From Oscillospiraceae bacterium (lineage in GTDB: Bacteria > Bacillota > Clostridia > Oscillospirales > Ruminococcaceae), in the NCBI GenBank assembly GCA_017513135.1, contig JAFWDH010000017.1, positions 1 through 64,000 of the forward strand: a DNA stretch of 64,000 nt, in the 5' to 3' direction. The notes beneath the pieces are model-generated. The model was not told the DNA's origin and did not search any database. It was given only the letters and a program-made list of their open reading frames with translations. The position numbers and the translations under genes are program-made. Of this stretch, positions 63,483-64,000 are shown piece after piece (positions within the stretch are counted from its first letter, which is position 1; every line of letters starts with the position of its first letter).

Positions 63483-64000
63483 TCACACCTCCTTGAGTCT
63501 GGAGTAGAGGACATTGCTTCCTTCCTTCTCCTCCACGACTTCAGTCTCATCTATACCGAGTTCCCTGGCTATGATCCTGCATACTCTCGGTGAGCAGAAC
63601 CCTCCCTGGCAGCGGCCCATTCCGGCGTTGCATCTGCGCTTTACTCCGTTTATGCTCCTTGCCGGTATAACTGAGTGCAGCGCAGCTACGATCTCCCCTT
63701 CGGTGATGGTCTCGCATCTGCATATCACCCTGCCGAAAGCAGGATCTCTCTTTATAAGCTCGTTCTTCTCGAGATCGGAAAGCTCCTTGAACCTTATTGC
63801 TTCTCTTGTATCGTCAAAACTCTCTTTCTCAATGAGTTCCAGTCCCATATCCTTAAGCAGTCCTGCGGCGTATCTGCCTATGGCCGCAGCCGCTGTGAGT
63901 CCCGGTGACTTGATGCCTCCGAGATTCAGAAAACCTTTTGCAGACCTGCTTTCCCCGATGCAGAACTCGTCAAACTCCGTGTTCGCTCTTATTCCGGCAA
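63483..64000 (-). CDS. GlpA-like FAD oxidoreductase with [2Fe-2S] domain, 5' end outside window
   Basis: The frame is open to the window edge (172 codons visible). Visible are the end of a DAO-type FAD domain (NLGGIKSPGLTAAAAIGRYA) and a BFD-like iron-sulfur domain with Cys in VICRCETITEGEIV, KRRCNAGMGRCQGGFC. This is the layout of anaerobic glycerol-3-phosphate dehydrogenase-like proteins in Firmicutes. The first part of the gene lies beyond the end. It leads the operon with the oxidoreductase and DUF1667 genes. Confidence 0.88.
   Translation of the reverse strand, partial: AGIRANTEFDEFCIGESRSAKGFLNLGGIKSPGLTAAAAIGRYAAGLLKDMGLELIEKESFDDTREAIRFKELSDLEKNELIKRDPAFGRVICRCETITEGEIVAALHSVIPARSINGVKRRCNAGMGRCQGGFCSPRVCRIIARELGIDETEVVEEKEGSNVLYSRLKEV

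Overview
The window looks like a chromosomal segment of an anaerobic, low-to-mid G+C Gram-positive bacterium of the Clostridia (Bacillota). This rests on an IspH-ribosomal S1 fusion, single-chain glycyl-tRNA synthetase, HrcA/CIRCE control of grpE-dnaK-dnaJ, oxygen-independent NrdD/NrdG and HemW, MurT/GatD-type genes, strong Shine-Dalgarno sites and CCA-encoded tRNAs. The species cannot be named from the sequence alone. Layout: 1-4350 holds the 5' part of an unknown membrane protein gene, the stub of a lost XRE regulator, a BlaI/BlaR1-like repressor-protease pair whose sensor is not a penicillin-binding domain, and an XRE regulator with membrane segments. 4350-10260 is a compact mobilizable element: two tandem, related, non-coding structured RNAs, a small Cys protein, a RecA-type ATPase, an oriT-like palindrome, a MobV relaxase, an 85-residue unknown protein and a large serine recombinase. 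It carries no recognisable protein cargo. 10260-17300 has initiator tRNA-Met, a glycolytic operon (pgk-tpiA-gpmI), a PIN/AbrB pair, a CofE-like protein and an acyl carrier protein. 17470-28800 has a patatin, an Fe-alcohol dehydrogenase, an acyl-CoA ligase, an rRNA methyltransferase, a YgjP-like metallopeptidase, galM, the ispH-S1 fusion, a flavoprotein-CMP kinase fusion and a GIY-YIG protein. 28859-33060 is nrdG-nrdD(with a C-terminal glutaredoxin domain)-trxB behind two NrdR boxes. 33181-38022 is the heat-shock operon with CIRCE. 38178-47554 holds hemW, DUF1294, a MoaF-like protein, a metal chaperone, typA, glyQS, Dabb and two unknown membrane proteins. 47600-52100 holds tRNA-Tyr and tRNA-Thr, an amino-acid ABC transporter, an NmrA-like protein and a DUF1295 membrane protein. 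52161-56803 couples FdrA/DUF1116 (AllF/AllG-like) genes to a GH25 muramidase. The rest holds an SDR, a DUF4349 lipoprotein, an AlkD-like protein, tRNA-Pro, a MurT/GatD pair whose GatD lacks the catalytic Cys and His, and a glycerol-3-phosphate-dehydrogenase-like operon (FAD oxidoreductase with [2Fe-2S] domain, NAD/FAD oxidoreductase, DUF1667) that runs off the end. The strongest candidate for something undescribed is the pair of tandem RNAs at about 4630-5012 and 5398-5746. They share sequence islands separated by helices whose sequences differ but whose pairing is kept. The degenerate GatD is the second.
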